Assembly (NCBI GenBank): GCA_965222745.1
Contig: CBDCUW010000004.1
Location: 186,001-250,000, forward strand
Direction of reading: 5' to 3'
DNA length: 64,000 nucleotides
DNA from: CBDCUW01 sp965222745
GTDB taxonomy: Bacteria > Planctomycetota > Planctomycetia > Pirellulales > Pirellulaceae
Shown here: piece by piece, positions 26,052 through 34,863 of the stretch
Layout of the letters: the number at the start of each line of letters is the position of its first letter
How positions within the stretch are numbered: the first letter of the stretch is position 1
Translations under genes and position numbers: made by a program
Notes under the pieces: generated by a model
Seen by the model: the letters and a program-made list of their open reading frames with translations, nothing else
Database searches by the model: none
Told to the model about the DNA's origin: nothing

Positions 26052-27962
26052 TTGGTATTCCACTTGAGTGCCCAATTTGACAATGCGGCGTTGTACGGGA
26101 TCCATCGCTGGGGTGATGACTATTTTCACATCGGTCCCGACGGCCGATTGCTGGTTTCGCCCCATCGCGACCCGGCCAAGTCGATCGATCTGAAACAGCT
26201 TGTCGATCAACTTGGCCAGCGGGGTGTGGAACTGCCGGTCCTGATCCGCTTCAACGGAATCTTAGAAGACCGATTGCGGCGTTTGAACGCTTGCTTTGAT
26301 CGCGCCATCACCGACCATGGTTACCGCAACCAATATCGCTGCGTCTATCCAATCAAGGTCAATCAGCAGCGAGAAGTGGTTGAAAAGCTGATCGAACATG
26401 GCCGGCAATTCGGGTTCGGCGTGGAAGCGGGCAGCAAACCGGAGTTGCTGGCGGTCATCGCGACAACCGACCCGCATACGCCGATCATTTGCAACGGATT
26501 CAAAGACAACGATTTCATTCGCCTTGCCCTGCTTGCCCAACAGGTCGGACGCACGGTGACCCTGGTTGTCGAAAAGGTCAGCGAACTCGATCTGATCCTC
26601 CGTTATTCTCAAAATCTTGGCATTCGGCCCCGCATCGGCATGCGAATCAAGCTGGCCACGCGCGGTTCGGGCCGTTGGCAAGCCAGCGGCGGATACCGCA
26701 GCAAGTTCGGACTGACCGTGGCCGAAATGCTTGGCCAGTTGCAACGGTTGGAAGAGTTGTCGATGGCCGACTGTTTCCAATTGCTGCACTTTCACGTCGG
26801 CAGCCAGATCACCAACATTCAGCAATTGAAATCAGCGATCCTGGAAGCAGCCCGCGTCTATGCCGACCTGCGTCGTCGCGGCGCGGGATTGGAAACGCTG
26901 GATGTTGGCGGCGGGTTGGGAGTCGACTACGACGGCAGCAGCAGCGACAGCCAGTCCAGCATCAACTATTCGATGCAAGAGTACGCTAATGACGTCGTCT
27001 ACCTGGTGCAAACCGTTTGCGATGAAGCGGGTGTGCCCCATCCGGAACTGGTCACCGAAAGCGGCCGTGCCATCGCCGCCCATCACAGCGTGCTGATCAT
27101 CGAATCACTCGGTGTCACCGCGCAGGGCAACGTTCAAGAACTGCCCACCGAGATTCCCGCCGACTATGAACAGCCGGTGCACGATTTGTGGTCGACCTAC
27201 CAGGAACTTTCTCTGGCGAACCTGATGGAATCGTTTCACGATGCCCAGAACTCGCTGGACTTGTCGATGAATCTGTTCAGCGGCGGTTACCTGCCGCTGG
27301 AACAACGAGTGGTAGCGGAAAACTTATACTTCGCGATTTGCCATCGCGTCCGCGACCTGGCCCGGTCCCTTGACGAAATCCCCGACGATTTGAAACATCT
27401 CAACCGCATGTTGTCGGACATCTATTTCGCCAACTTTTCGCTGTTCCAGTCCGTGCCCGATTCATGGGCTATCCAGCAGGTCTTTCCGGTGATGCCCATC
27501 CATCGGCTTGACGAACACCCAACTCGACACGCCGTGCTAGGCGATATCACCTGCGACAGCGACGGCAAAATCGATCGCTTCATGCACCACAGCAAAAGTA
27601 GCGAAACACTGTTGCTGCATGAAACCATCGACCAACAACCTTACCAGTTGGGTATTTTTTTGGTGGGCGCCTACCAGGAGATTCTGGGGGATCTTCACAA
27701 CTTGTTCGGCGACACGCATGCCGTGCATGTCGATTTGGACGGAGACTGCGTGGCAATCCAATCGGTCGTCAAGGGAGACACGGTCAGCGAAGTGCTCGGC
27801 TACGTTCAATACGACGATCGACAACTGATCAAACGGCTTTTGGATTCGATCGAATCGGCGGTACAAAGCGGCCGTATCACCAACCGCCAAGCGGGTGACA
27901 TGATACGGTTCTACGAACGAGCCCTCGATAGTTACACCTACCTGACCGGCAAAACGGAATGA
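26052..27962 (+). CDS. speA: Biosynthetic arginine decarboxylase
   Basis: About 636 aa, the family length. PLP binds Lys102 in YPIKVNQQ. Other marks are LHFHVGSQITN (substrate/cofactor site), TLDVGGGLGVDYDGS (phosphate loop) and ELVTESGRAIAAHHS. The enzyme makes agmatine from arginine, the first step of the agmatine route to putrescine and spermidine. No ATG or GTG is available in frame at the N-terminus: the frame opens after a stop at 26031-26033, and the candidate starts are TTG at 26052 or 26064, neither with a clear ribosome site. The first residues (NAALYGIHRWGDDYFHI) align with the usual start of SpeA, so the gene is full length. Confidence 0.94.
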   Translation: MVFHLSAQFDNAALYGIHRWGDDYFHIGPDGRLLVSPHRDPAKSIDLKQLVDQLGQRGVELPVLIRFNGILEDRLRRLNACFDRAITDHGYRNQYRCVYPIKVNQQREVVEKLIEHGRQFGFGVEAGSKPELLAVIATTDPHTPIICNGFKDNDFIRLALLAQQVGRTVTLVVEKVSELDLILRYSQNLGIRPRIGMRIKLATRGSGRWQASGGYRSKFGLTVAEMLGQLQRLEELSMADCFQLLHFHVGSQITNIQQLKSAILEAARVYADLRRRGAGLETLDVGGGLGVDYDGSSSDSQSSINYSMQEYANDVVYLVQTVCDEAGVPHPELVTESGRAIAAHHSVLIIESLGVTAQGNVQELPTEIPADYEQPVHDLWSTYQELSLANLMESFHDAQNSLDLSMNLFSGGYLPLEQRVVAENLYFAICHRVRDLARSLDEIPDDLKHLNRMLSDIYFANFSLFQSVPDSWAIQQVFPVMPIHRLDEHPTRHAVLGDITCDSDGKIDRFMHHSKSSETLLLHETIDQQPYQLGIFLVGAYQEILGDLHNLFGDTHAVHVDLDGDCVAIQSVVKGDTVSEVLGYVQYDDRQLIKRLLDSIESAVQSGRITNRQAGDMIRFYERALDSYTYLTGKTE

Positions 27963-28010
27963 TCGACAGTCGGCAGCTCAGTCGGCCAGTTCTCCGCTCC
28001 TGGCTACGAA

Positions 28011-28035
28011 GCGATTTCGGAGAAATCGCCGACGG
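28011..28035 (+). repeat. GATTTC-GAAATC palindromic repeat
   Basis: GCGATTTCGGAGAAATCGC followed by CGACGG; same family as at 3144, 29440 and 34835. Confidence 0.8.
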
Positions 28036-28263
28036 TCACACTTCAAAAATCTTTACTTCCGCCAACGCCAGCACGTCGTCCACACCGACCGAGTGTTCCC
28101 GCTGACGTCTGTGGGGAGGGCGCTACTACCGCAACCTGCGACATGCTAACGCAAGCAGCCTGGGCGATCTAGCAACCCAAGTGAACATGGGATCTGTGGA
28201 AAAAACACGAGCTTTGAGTGTGATTTACGGAAGTGCGGGCAAGCTAATCTCTCTTACCTAAGG

Positions 28264-28294
28264 TCCCAAAAAGGCTCCTGACCCCTTTTTGGGA
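28264..28294. terminator. Hairpin TCCCAAAAAGG / CCTTTTTGGGA
   Basis: Perfect 11-bp inverted repeat with a 9-nt loop, about 300 bp after speA. It may be a terminator or a dispersed hairpin repeat. Confidence 0.5.
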
Positions 28295-28374
28295 GTGGGT
28301 CATCGACGTTGACCTGCGTTGCTGTCGCCTGCTAATCGAACCACAACGCGATCGCCCTTTCGGAAAACACTTCC

Positions 28375-29439
28375 GTGCCAGCTCCCAAATTCCCCTCCAT
28401 CCAGCCGGTTTGCCGTTCGATTGATTGGTCAACGATAGTGGTGATCTGCGCGATCGGCAGTGGATTGGCGGGTTGTCGTAGCAAAGCGCATCAGGATCTG
28501 TACCAACAGAAAATGGTCAGCGAAATCCGGGTGCTGGAGGACCAGTTGTACGACGCGGATTACCAAAACAGCGTGCTTCGCGACAAAGTACATCGCCTGG
28601 AAAGCCAAGTTCAGACAGGTTCGGCCAAGCTACTTGTTCCCTCGAAGCCGAAGGCTGCTGACCAGCCGAAAAGATTGCGTGAGCCCGAGCCCGAACCAGA
28701 ACCTCTTTCGGACATGTCGTTGGATGAAGGTTTCGATCTTGGTATCGAAGAGGGGACGCCGACTGGTCCTGAAAATTTGTCACCCGCCGTACCGGGCGCC
28801 ACTGACCAACAACCGGAAGGAGAAACCGGTCAAGAAGCTCCGCCCGGTTTGCTTCCGCCGCCGAGCGGACCGGAACCTCCGGGCGCCGACGACTTGGAAC
28901 TCCCCGACATCAGTCCCGGTGAACCGATGCCGCCCCCGTCCGATCGTGAAGCGGATGATGACGCGAAACCGGATGGGCAGATTCAATTGCCCGATTCGCT
29001 GCAAGCCAAGGCGGTCGCCACCCCCAGCAGCCTTCGTATTCACCAGGCGTTATCGGGAGGCCATCGATTTGACGGTGATCCACCGGCTGAGGGAATGTTT
29101 TTGGTCATCAACGCGGTGGACGATTCAGGCCGACTGGCCGATCTGAGCCAGTTTGATATCGACGGCGAATTGACCGTGGTCGCGCTCGATCCTTCCCTGG
29201 ACGCGTCGGAGGCGAAGATTGGCCGTTGGGAATTCAGCAGCAAAGAAATCCAGAAGTTTGTCCGCCACGAACCGACCAGCGGAATTCACCTGCCAATTCG
29301 CTGGACCGGCACCAAGCCAAGCGGCGACGAAGTGATCATCCATGTTCGGCTGCGAGCCGAAGAGGACGAAATGCGCTGCCAAGCGAAGCTGAAAATCAAC
29401 GCCAAAGCAGCGATCGCCGATTGGACCCCCAGAGGATAA
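28375..29439 (+). CDS. Pro/Glu-rich coiled-coil lipoprotein, unknown function
   Basis: 354 aa. An N-terminal membrane signal ends in a lipobox (GLAGC, Cys34). A coiled coil covers about 45-80 (SEIRVLEDQLYDADYQNSVL). A disordered acidic Pro-rich segment covers about 95-215. A C-terminal beta-rich domain (about 220-345) resembles no family I can name; it includes GGHRFDGDPPAEGMFLVINA and HLPIRWTGTKPSGDEV. It is probably anchored to a membrane and exposed to the periplasm. It stands alone, and a perfect 12-bp stem follows directly after its stop. Confidence 0.75.
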   Translation: MPAPKFPSIQPVCRSIDWSTIVVICAIGSGLAGCRSKAHQDLYQQKMVSEIRVLEDQLYDADYQNSVLRDKVHRLESQVQTGSAKLLVPSKPKAADQPKRLREPEPEPEPLSDMSLDEGFDLGIEEGTPTGPENLSPAVPGATDQQPEGETGQEAPPGLLPPPSGPEPPGADDLELPDISPGEPMPPPSDREADDDAKPDGQIQLPDSLQAKAVATPSSLRIHQALSGGHRFDGDPPAEGMFLVINAVDDSGRLADLSQFDIDGELTVVALDPSLDASEAKIGRWEFSSKEIQKFVRHEPTSGIHLPIRWTGTKPSGDEVIIHVRLRAEEDEMRCQAKLKINAKAAIADWTPRG

Positions 29440-29468
29440 GTCGGCGATTTCGGAGAAATCGCCGACGG
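29440..29468. terminator. GATTTC-GAAATC palindrome as bidirectional hairpin
   Basis: GTCGGCGATTTC / GAAATCGCCGAC, a perfect 12-bp stem with a 3-nt loop, directly after the lipoprotein stop and facing the end of the convergent RND gene. Same repeat family as at 28011 and 34835. Confidence 0.65.
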
Positions 29469-29505
29469 ACAGATTCGCCGACTTGGGACAAGTCGGCCTA
29501 CGGAG

Positions 29506-32500
29506 TCATTTCAATCGTCGTGTTCTTGACCGCTGGGCGGGGAAGTGAACTCGCAATTGCGGAACGGAATCGGACTGCCCATCGGAACTTGACGCCACCG
29601 CTTCGCGTGTTTCCTCTTCCGCCTGCTCCGTTTGGTCTGCACCGGAATCCTCCGGCTCGTCCGATGGCGGCGAAGGTTGCTGGGCCAATTGCTTCACCCG
29701 ATGCAGCCTCGGTTTGAACCATCGACCGGCAGGACCGGCAAGCAGCGCCGGCAGCAACACCAAGTCACCGATCAAGGCGGCTGACAACATCACCAACATC
29801 AAAGTCCCAAACCGCTGGGTGGGCGTGAAAGTAGACAGCGCGAAGACGAACAGTCCCAACCCGCCGACGATGGTCGTTTGAGTCATGGCGGGTCCGACGC
29901 GACGATACGTTTCGATCACCGCCTCCACACGCCCCAGGCCACGGTCCAGGTTGGTGCGGAACCAAGACAGAAAGTGAATGGTATCGTCCACCGCGACGCC
30001 CATTGCTACCGACGCAGTCATCATCGTGCCGATATCGATCTTGATTCCCGCATGGCACATCACTCCGAAGACCAACAACACGGGAAAAACATTGGGTACC
30101 ATCGATACGGTGCCGGCGGCGATCCCATTTCCAAGATTGCCGGGCCGCAAAACGCCGAAGGGAAAACGGCCCGGATTCAACAGCATGATCATCACGCCAG
30201 CGATCAGCACAAAGGCCAAACCGATCGAGTTGGCAAGACTGGTCAGCAGCGTCCGTTGTGCCTTGTAAACGACGGGAATGACGCCGGTATAAACCACTTG
30301 CAGCGATCCGGAACCCTCTGCATCCGGAACCCCCGATGCGGTCAACGTCGGTTGTACTTTTTTGTTGACCAAATCACGAGCGTCAATCAGCCGCTTGGTG
30401 CCGGCGAAGTGTTCTTCCTTCACGCCATCACCGCCCAGCCAAACAACGGCATCGGCCCGACCGCCAATCCACTCATTCCACTTTTCACCACCAGGTTGCC
30501 ACTGTGGATCGTCGGTGGCCGGATCGATCCATCCGGGCTTGCGTATCCGTTCGCAGGACAAGATTTCGGCCAGCGCGCCAAGGAAGATATTGCCAGAGTG
30601 AATTTCCTGGTCCTCGCCGGAGACCAATTCGATTTCGTCCAGTGTCGGTGGCCGCTTCGTTCCCACCACGATGATCTGGTCTTTACCCGAAATCTTGATG
30701 GACTCCCCCGCATCGTCTTTGGCTAGCTGTTCCATCAAGACGTCACGTGTCTCGTAGGCGCGCATGACCGGTTCCACCGCAGTCCGCAGCGTGGAGATGA
30801 ACAATCCGTAGTCGACGTCGGAAAGCGCGCCCACGCGAAGACTGATTCGCCATAGTTCGCTGCCGGCATACGGACCTGCTGCTTCCAATCGCAGATAGTC
30901 GGTGGTCAACAGGTCATCGCGCCCAGCCGTTAGATCTTTATTGAATTTCGACCGTGTCATCGACCAACCGTTGCTCGGTTCGGGCAACTGCGGCAGGAAG
31001 GTTTCCGCGCTGATCGATTGTCCGACGATGCCGCGACCGGGCTCGCCAAGCGTGCGACGAACGACCGTGGCGACTCGCGAAACCGCCTCCATGCGTTCGA
31101 GCATGTTCAGCGGCTGCTGCTGCGTCGGTTGGTCGCCGTCATAGGTTTCAGCTTGCATCGACGGCGGTACCCGCACCACCAACTCCATCGGCACCAGCTT
31201 GCCGAAGTTATCTTCCAACCAGGCGTAGTCTTCGATGATCCGCGACTGCGAATCAAACAGTTTCAGCAGCTGGACCGACGTTTCGATCTTCATGAGCCCC
31301 AAGCTGCCGACCAACAACACCGCCAAACAAGTGGTAGCGACCAAGCCATGGTGTCGCGTGATCCAGCGTCCCACCGCCGCCCAACATTCCGACAACCAGC
31401 TTTCTTTCGGTACCTGCTCAGGGGCTGGTGAATCGGTGTCCCGGCCGCCGATTCCCGGCGGGAAAATTTGTAGCGCCGCCGGCAGGTACGAAAACAGAAT
31501 CCCCAGCGTGGTGATGACCCCAATCGCGGAATACAAACCGAAGTTGCTGATCGGAGCCAGGTTGCTGGTGAACAACGAAACCAATCCGATTGCCGTGGTT
31601 ACCGAGGCAAGCGTGCAGGGCAACAGGGCATGCCGCAGAGCCCGGCCGGGTGCGCCGCGCTGGCCTCGGGCCCGCACTTCGTCGCGATAGTAGTTGATGA
31701 CGTGAATCGCGCCCGACAATCCCAACACATAAACCAGCGACGGCATGCTCATCAGGATCGCATCGACTTGGCCGTCGGTCCACCAAACCATCGCCATGCT
31801 CAACATCGCCGAGCTTCCGCCGACGATAAAGACCATGACCGTGATCTTCACGCTGCCGAAGCACAAAAACGAAAGCACGATGCCAATGATGATGCTGTAT
31901 CCGACCAATCGGACCAGCGTGACGGTGCCTTCTTCATCAATCGCCACGTTGTCGACCGGAGGTCCACCCAGACGCAGCGGCGGCATTCCAGCCAACCGCT
32001 CCACCGGCTCGGAATCGAACGGTGGCGGTGCCAGTGACGGAGGCGGCGCGGCGGAGATCCCCGCCTCCTCGGCAAGCTGCAACAGCCGGCCGCGCGGGCC
32101 GCCAAGAACGCCACGGCCAAGCACATAGGGAAGGTTCTCTTTGGCGACGTCGGTCAAAGTCACCAGCACACAGGTCGCCCGCGGAGGTGGCGGTACACCG
32201 GCGGCATCAAAGATCGTGTACCAGGCATCCGCTTTCGCCGCTGTCGATGCCGATTCCAGCGCCGGCAAAGAACCTTCGTACTGCTGATCGACAATTTGCG
32301 TCAGCGATTGTTCCACCAAGAAGTCAAAATCTTCGGGCAAACCGTCGCGCTGTTGCTGCGGAATCACTTCCCGAAACGCCTGCGGTGTCCAGGCAAAATC
32401 GCTGGGAACCGCCGGCGCAAAGAGCGTCCCGGTGAACCGCTCCATCGCCAACCGCTTGGCAACGATGTGGCGGCGATTTTCTTCAGTCAGATCGATCGGC

Positions 32501-33222
32501 CAAAGAGGGCCGTCCTCGCACGCGAGTTCGGCAATCAGCGTGTCGCCCGTTTCGACCGTTTGAAAAAGGGGCGCGCACAGCAACGACGGATCGTTGTAGA
32601 AGGGGTTGGCGATCTTGGAAACTGGCTGATCACCAAAACCGGTAACGAATTGCCCCTGCAATTCCAGTTTGTCCAACGACTTTTGTGCCGAACGAATCGC
32701 TGCATACGGAGCATTGCTGGGCTCGTCCCAACGGTACAGCCGACCGTCGGGAGTGATGTAATACCATTTGCCGCTGGCCGATTGCAGCCACTTTTCCTGT
32801 TGGCCGCCCCAATTGAAGTGATCGTCTTCACCGGCACGAAGCAGCTGAAGTTCCTTGCCGACCTGCCGCGCCCGGCGATAGGTTTCCACCATCTCTTCGG
32901 GAACGTCCACGGTCGGATCGTACGCTTCGCTTTCATGCATCAGCTTCTGCTGCAGCAGCCTCAGCCGGTCATCGCCGCTGGTGCAGCCCGGCCAGGTTGC
33001 CAGCACAAAGCTCTCGCCGACGAAGTGATCGGCAAACCAGTTGAGCTCGGATGTTTCCGGAAAATCCTTCGGAAGCCAATCCTTCACGTCATTTTCTTTC
33101 CGGTGCAGACTCTGCCTGGCGCCGCGAAACGCGAAGGGGAGAAGAAAGAAAAAGACGACCAGGATGAGAAGCGCATACGAAATCCACACCGGGCTACGTC
33201 GCTCTAGCAGGGGTGATTTCAT
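29506..33222 (-). CDS. RND-superfamily (MMPL-like) exporter
   Basis: 1238 aa with an N-terminal membrane helix (about 12-32), a large soluble loop (about 35-440), a block of five or six helices (about 445-610), a second soluble loop (about 660-1000), and a second helix block (about 1010-1190) with GTMMTASVAMGVAVDDTIHFLSW. The C-terminal tail is charged. The two-fold repeat is typical of MMPL/HpnN-type exporters of lipids or hopanoids driven by the proton gradient. No adaptor or outer-membrane partner is adjacent, which also fits the lipid-type branch. Substrate unknown. Confidence 0.85.
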   Translation of the reverse strand: MKSPLLERRSPVWISYALLILVVFFFLLPFAFRGARQSLHRKENDVKDWLPKDFPETSELNWFADHFVGESFVLATWPGCTSGDDRLRLLQQKLMHESEAYDPTVDVPEEMVETYRRARQVGKELQLLRAGEDDHFNWGGQQEKWLQSASGKWYYITPDGRLYRWDEPSNAPYAAIRSAQKSLDKLELQGQFVTGFGDQPVSKIANPFYNDPSLLCAPLFQTVETGDTLIAELACEDGPLWPIDLTEENRRHIVAKRLAMERFTGTLFAPAVPSDFAWTPQAFREVIPQQQRDGLPEDFDFLVEQSLTQIVDQQYEGSLPALESASTAAKADAWYTIFDAAGVPPPPRATCVLVTLTDVAKENLPYVLGRGVLGGPRGRLLQLAEEAGISAAPPPSLAPPPFDSEPVERLAGMPPLRLGGPPVDNVAIDEEGTVTLVRLVGYSIIIGIVLSFLCFGSVKITVMVFIVGGSSAMLSMAMVWWTDGQVDAILMSMPSLVYVLGLSGAIHVINYYRDEVRARGQRGAPGRALRHALLPCTLASVTTAIGLVSLFTSNLAPISNFGLYSAIGVITTLGILFSYLPAALQIFPPGIGGRDTDSPAPEQVPKESWLSECWAAVGRWITRHHGLVATTCLAVLLVGSLGLMKIETSVQLLKLFDSQSRIIEDYAWLEDNFGKLVPMELVVRVPPSMQAETYDGDQPTQQQPLNMLERMEAVSRVATVVRRTLGEPGRGIVGQSISAETFLPQLPEPSNGWSMTRSKFNKDLTAGRDDLLTTDYLRLEAAGPYAGSELWRISLRVGALSDVDYGLFISTLRTAVEPVMRAYETRDVLMEQLAKDDAGESIKISGKDQIIVVGTKRPPTLDEIELVSGEDQEIHSGNIFLGALAEILSCERIRKPGWIDPATDDPQWQPGGEKWNEWIGGRADAVVWLGGDGVKEEHFAGTKRLIDARDLVNKKVQPTLTASGVPDAEGSGSLQVVYTGVIPVVYKAQRTLLTSLANSIGLAFVLIAGVMIMLLNPGRFPFGVLRPGNLGNGIAAGTVSMVPNVFPVLLVFGVMCHAGIKIDIGTMMTASVAMGVAVDDTIHFLSWFRTNLDRGLGRVEAVIETYRRVGPAMTQTTIVGGLGLFVFALSTFTPTQRFGTLMLVMLSAALIGDLVLLPALLAGPAGRWFKPRLHRVKQLAQQPSPPSDEPEDSGADQTEQAEEETREAVASSSDGQSDSVPQLRVHFPAQRSRTRRLK

Positions 33223-33670
33223 GCGAGGTCTGGTGCCGTTTGCGAGAATTGGCGGTCAAATGCGAGCTACGGATTGCCAAAAACCACCGGTAAATTACCG
33301 CTCGACGGCGTGGTGGTCTACTTCAAACGGCCAGGGACCGGAAGTCAGCTTGCAGTCGCTGTGCCGGTCGTAACGATAACGCTCTCTTTGACGGCGCAAG
33401 TCAAGCGGGCGCTGTCACCCCAATCATGATCCAACGGGACGAACTGTACACCCCCAACATTTCGCCCGCCCCCTGGAAGAGCCGGACCGTGTGGCTTGGT
33501 GATCTCGCTTCTGATGCACCTTCGGTGCGTAGATCGTGCCTGCACCTATTGTGAAAGGAGAGAAGAAATAGACGCCTGTTCACTATCCCGCCGAGCCGGG
33601 TTAATGTTTCGCCGCGTTGCGGGTAAAAAGCGGGATATCTCTTGTCCGTTTCCCCTCGCAGGAAGCTTTG
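33223..33670. other. Divergent intergenic region, nothing recognised
   Basis: About 450 bp between the RND gene and transaldolase. It must hold promoters for both, but none was identified. Short frames look spurious. Confidence 0.4.
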
Positions 33671-34726
33671 ATGTCTGATTCGTTGAAATCGCTGATCGCT
33701 ACCGGAACGAAGCTCTATCTTGACTCGGTCGAACCATCAGAAGTCGATCAGAACCTTGCTTGGGGAGCGGTCGGTGCCACCAGCAATCCAGCCATCATCT
33801 CCGGAATTGTCAAAGCAGGCGGGTTGGACCACCAAATCGAATCCCTGCTGGCCGCCGGCAACGACGATCTGGCTGTTGCCTGGGCGCTGACCGACCAGCT
33901 GGTCAGTGACGCGGAGCGCAAGTTTCAGTCGATCCATGCTGACTCCGGCGGCAACACTGGTTGGGTCAGCTTTGAACTCGATCCCCTGCTGGAAGATCCG
34001 ACGCTGGAACTTTCACACGAGCAACGGGTCGAGCAGTACGTCGAATCGGGCAAAAAGTGGAGCCAGGGACATTCGAATCGAATGATCAAAGTGCCGGCAA
34101 GCGAAGCCGGTTTGTCTGCGTTGGAAGAATTGGCTGCCGCCGGTGTGACTTTGAACGTGACGTTGATTTTCACCGACGATCAATACCTGCGAGCGCGCGA
34201 AGCGGTATGGCGAGGAGCTCAGCGGCGCGGCGATCTGTCCGCCTTCAAGAGCGTCTATAGCATCTTCATTTCGCGAATCGACGTTTTCACTCAAAAACAC
34301 GTCGCCAGCCTGTCCGATGATGCCCAAGGTCAAGTCGGTATTTTGAACGCCAAACGCATCTGGCAAGACAACCGCCAGTTTTGGGCCGACAAGCCATTGC
34401 CGCTCGATCAAGAACTGATCTTTGCCAGCACCGGCACCAAGGATCCCAGCGATCTGCCCTGGAAGTACGTGCAAGCGCTTGCCGGAAGCGACATTCAAAC
34501 GAATCCGCCGGCCACCAATGACGCCATTGCCGCCAGCGACGTGGTCTTCACTCGTACGGTCGATCAACTTCCCGACGATTCCGTCATTCAAGAGATTGAT
34601 CAGAAAGTCGACGTCGCCCAGATGCACCAAGTCTTGATGGAAGAGGGAGTGGCAAAGTTTGTCCAGCCGCAACGTGCCCTGTTGAGTTTGATTGCGGAGA
34701 AACGCCAGCAGCTTTCGCCGACGTGA
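33671..34726 (+). CDS. tal: Transaldolase
   Basis: 351 aa from the ATG at 33671, which has an AGGAAG ribosome site; the frame is open from 33617. The motifs are those of the TAL family: WGAVGATSNPAIISGI near the N-terminus, Schiff-base Lys140 in RMIKVPASEAG, and GVTLNVTLIFT. The enzyme moves a dihydroxyacetone unit between sugar phosphates in the non-oxidative pentose phosphate pathway in the cytoplasm. The length fits the classical or slightly extended subfamily. It stands alone and meets the signalling gene head to head at a hairpin-rich spacer. Confidence 0.92.
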   Translation: MSDSLKSLIATGTKLYLDSVEPSEVDQNLAWGAVGATSNPAIISGIVKAGGLDHQIESLLAAGNDDLAVAWALTDQLVSDAERKFQSIHADSGGNTGWVSFELDPLLEDPTLELSHEQRVEQYVESGKKWSQGHSNRMIKVPASEAGLSALEELAAAGVTLNVTLIFTDDQYLRAREAVWRGAQRRGDLSAFKSVYSIFISRIDVFTQKHVASLSDDAQGQVGILNAKRIWQDNRQFWADKPLPLDQELIFASTGTKDPSDLPWKYVQALAGSDIQTNPPATNDAIAASDVVFTRTVDQLPDDSVIQEIDQKVDVAQMHQVLMEEGVAKFVQPQRALLSLIAEKRQQLSPT

Positions 34727-34753
34727 TCCGTATTGATTTCGCGGTAGCGAAAC

Positions 34754-34800
34754 TCGCCAAGAGTTTCGGCCGCCTCGCGATCCGCCGAAAGTCTTGGCGA
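34754..34800. terminator. Long hairpin between convergent genes
   Basis: The 17-bp arms TCGCCAAGAGTTTCGGC / GCCGAAAGTCTTGGCGA have one mismatch and a 13-nt loop, lying between tal and the GGDEF gene. No T-run on either side. Confidence 0.5.
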
Positions 34801-34834
34801 CGGATGCGCAGTGGAAGTGACGCCGCGGATACGA

Positions 34835-34860
34835 AGCGATTTCGGAGAAATCGCCGACGG
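34835..34860 (+). repeat. GATTTC-GAAATC palindromic repeat
   Basis: GCGATTTCGGAGAAATCGC followed by CGACGG, preceded by TACGAA as in the copy at 28011. It abuts the stop of the GGDEF gene. Confidence 0.8.
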
Positions 34861-34863
34861 TCT

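Larger units (their letters stand above)
27963..28374. other. Intergenic region with two repeats
   Basis: Holds a GCGATTTCGGAGAAATCGC palindrome (28011-28029) and a hairpin at 28264-28294. No gene supported. Confidence 0.5.

Noticed and set aside
32640..32660. GGTAACGAATTGC, similar to the attC-like arm
   Set aside because: It lies inside the RND exporter gene with no complementary arm nearby; chance match.
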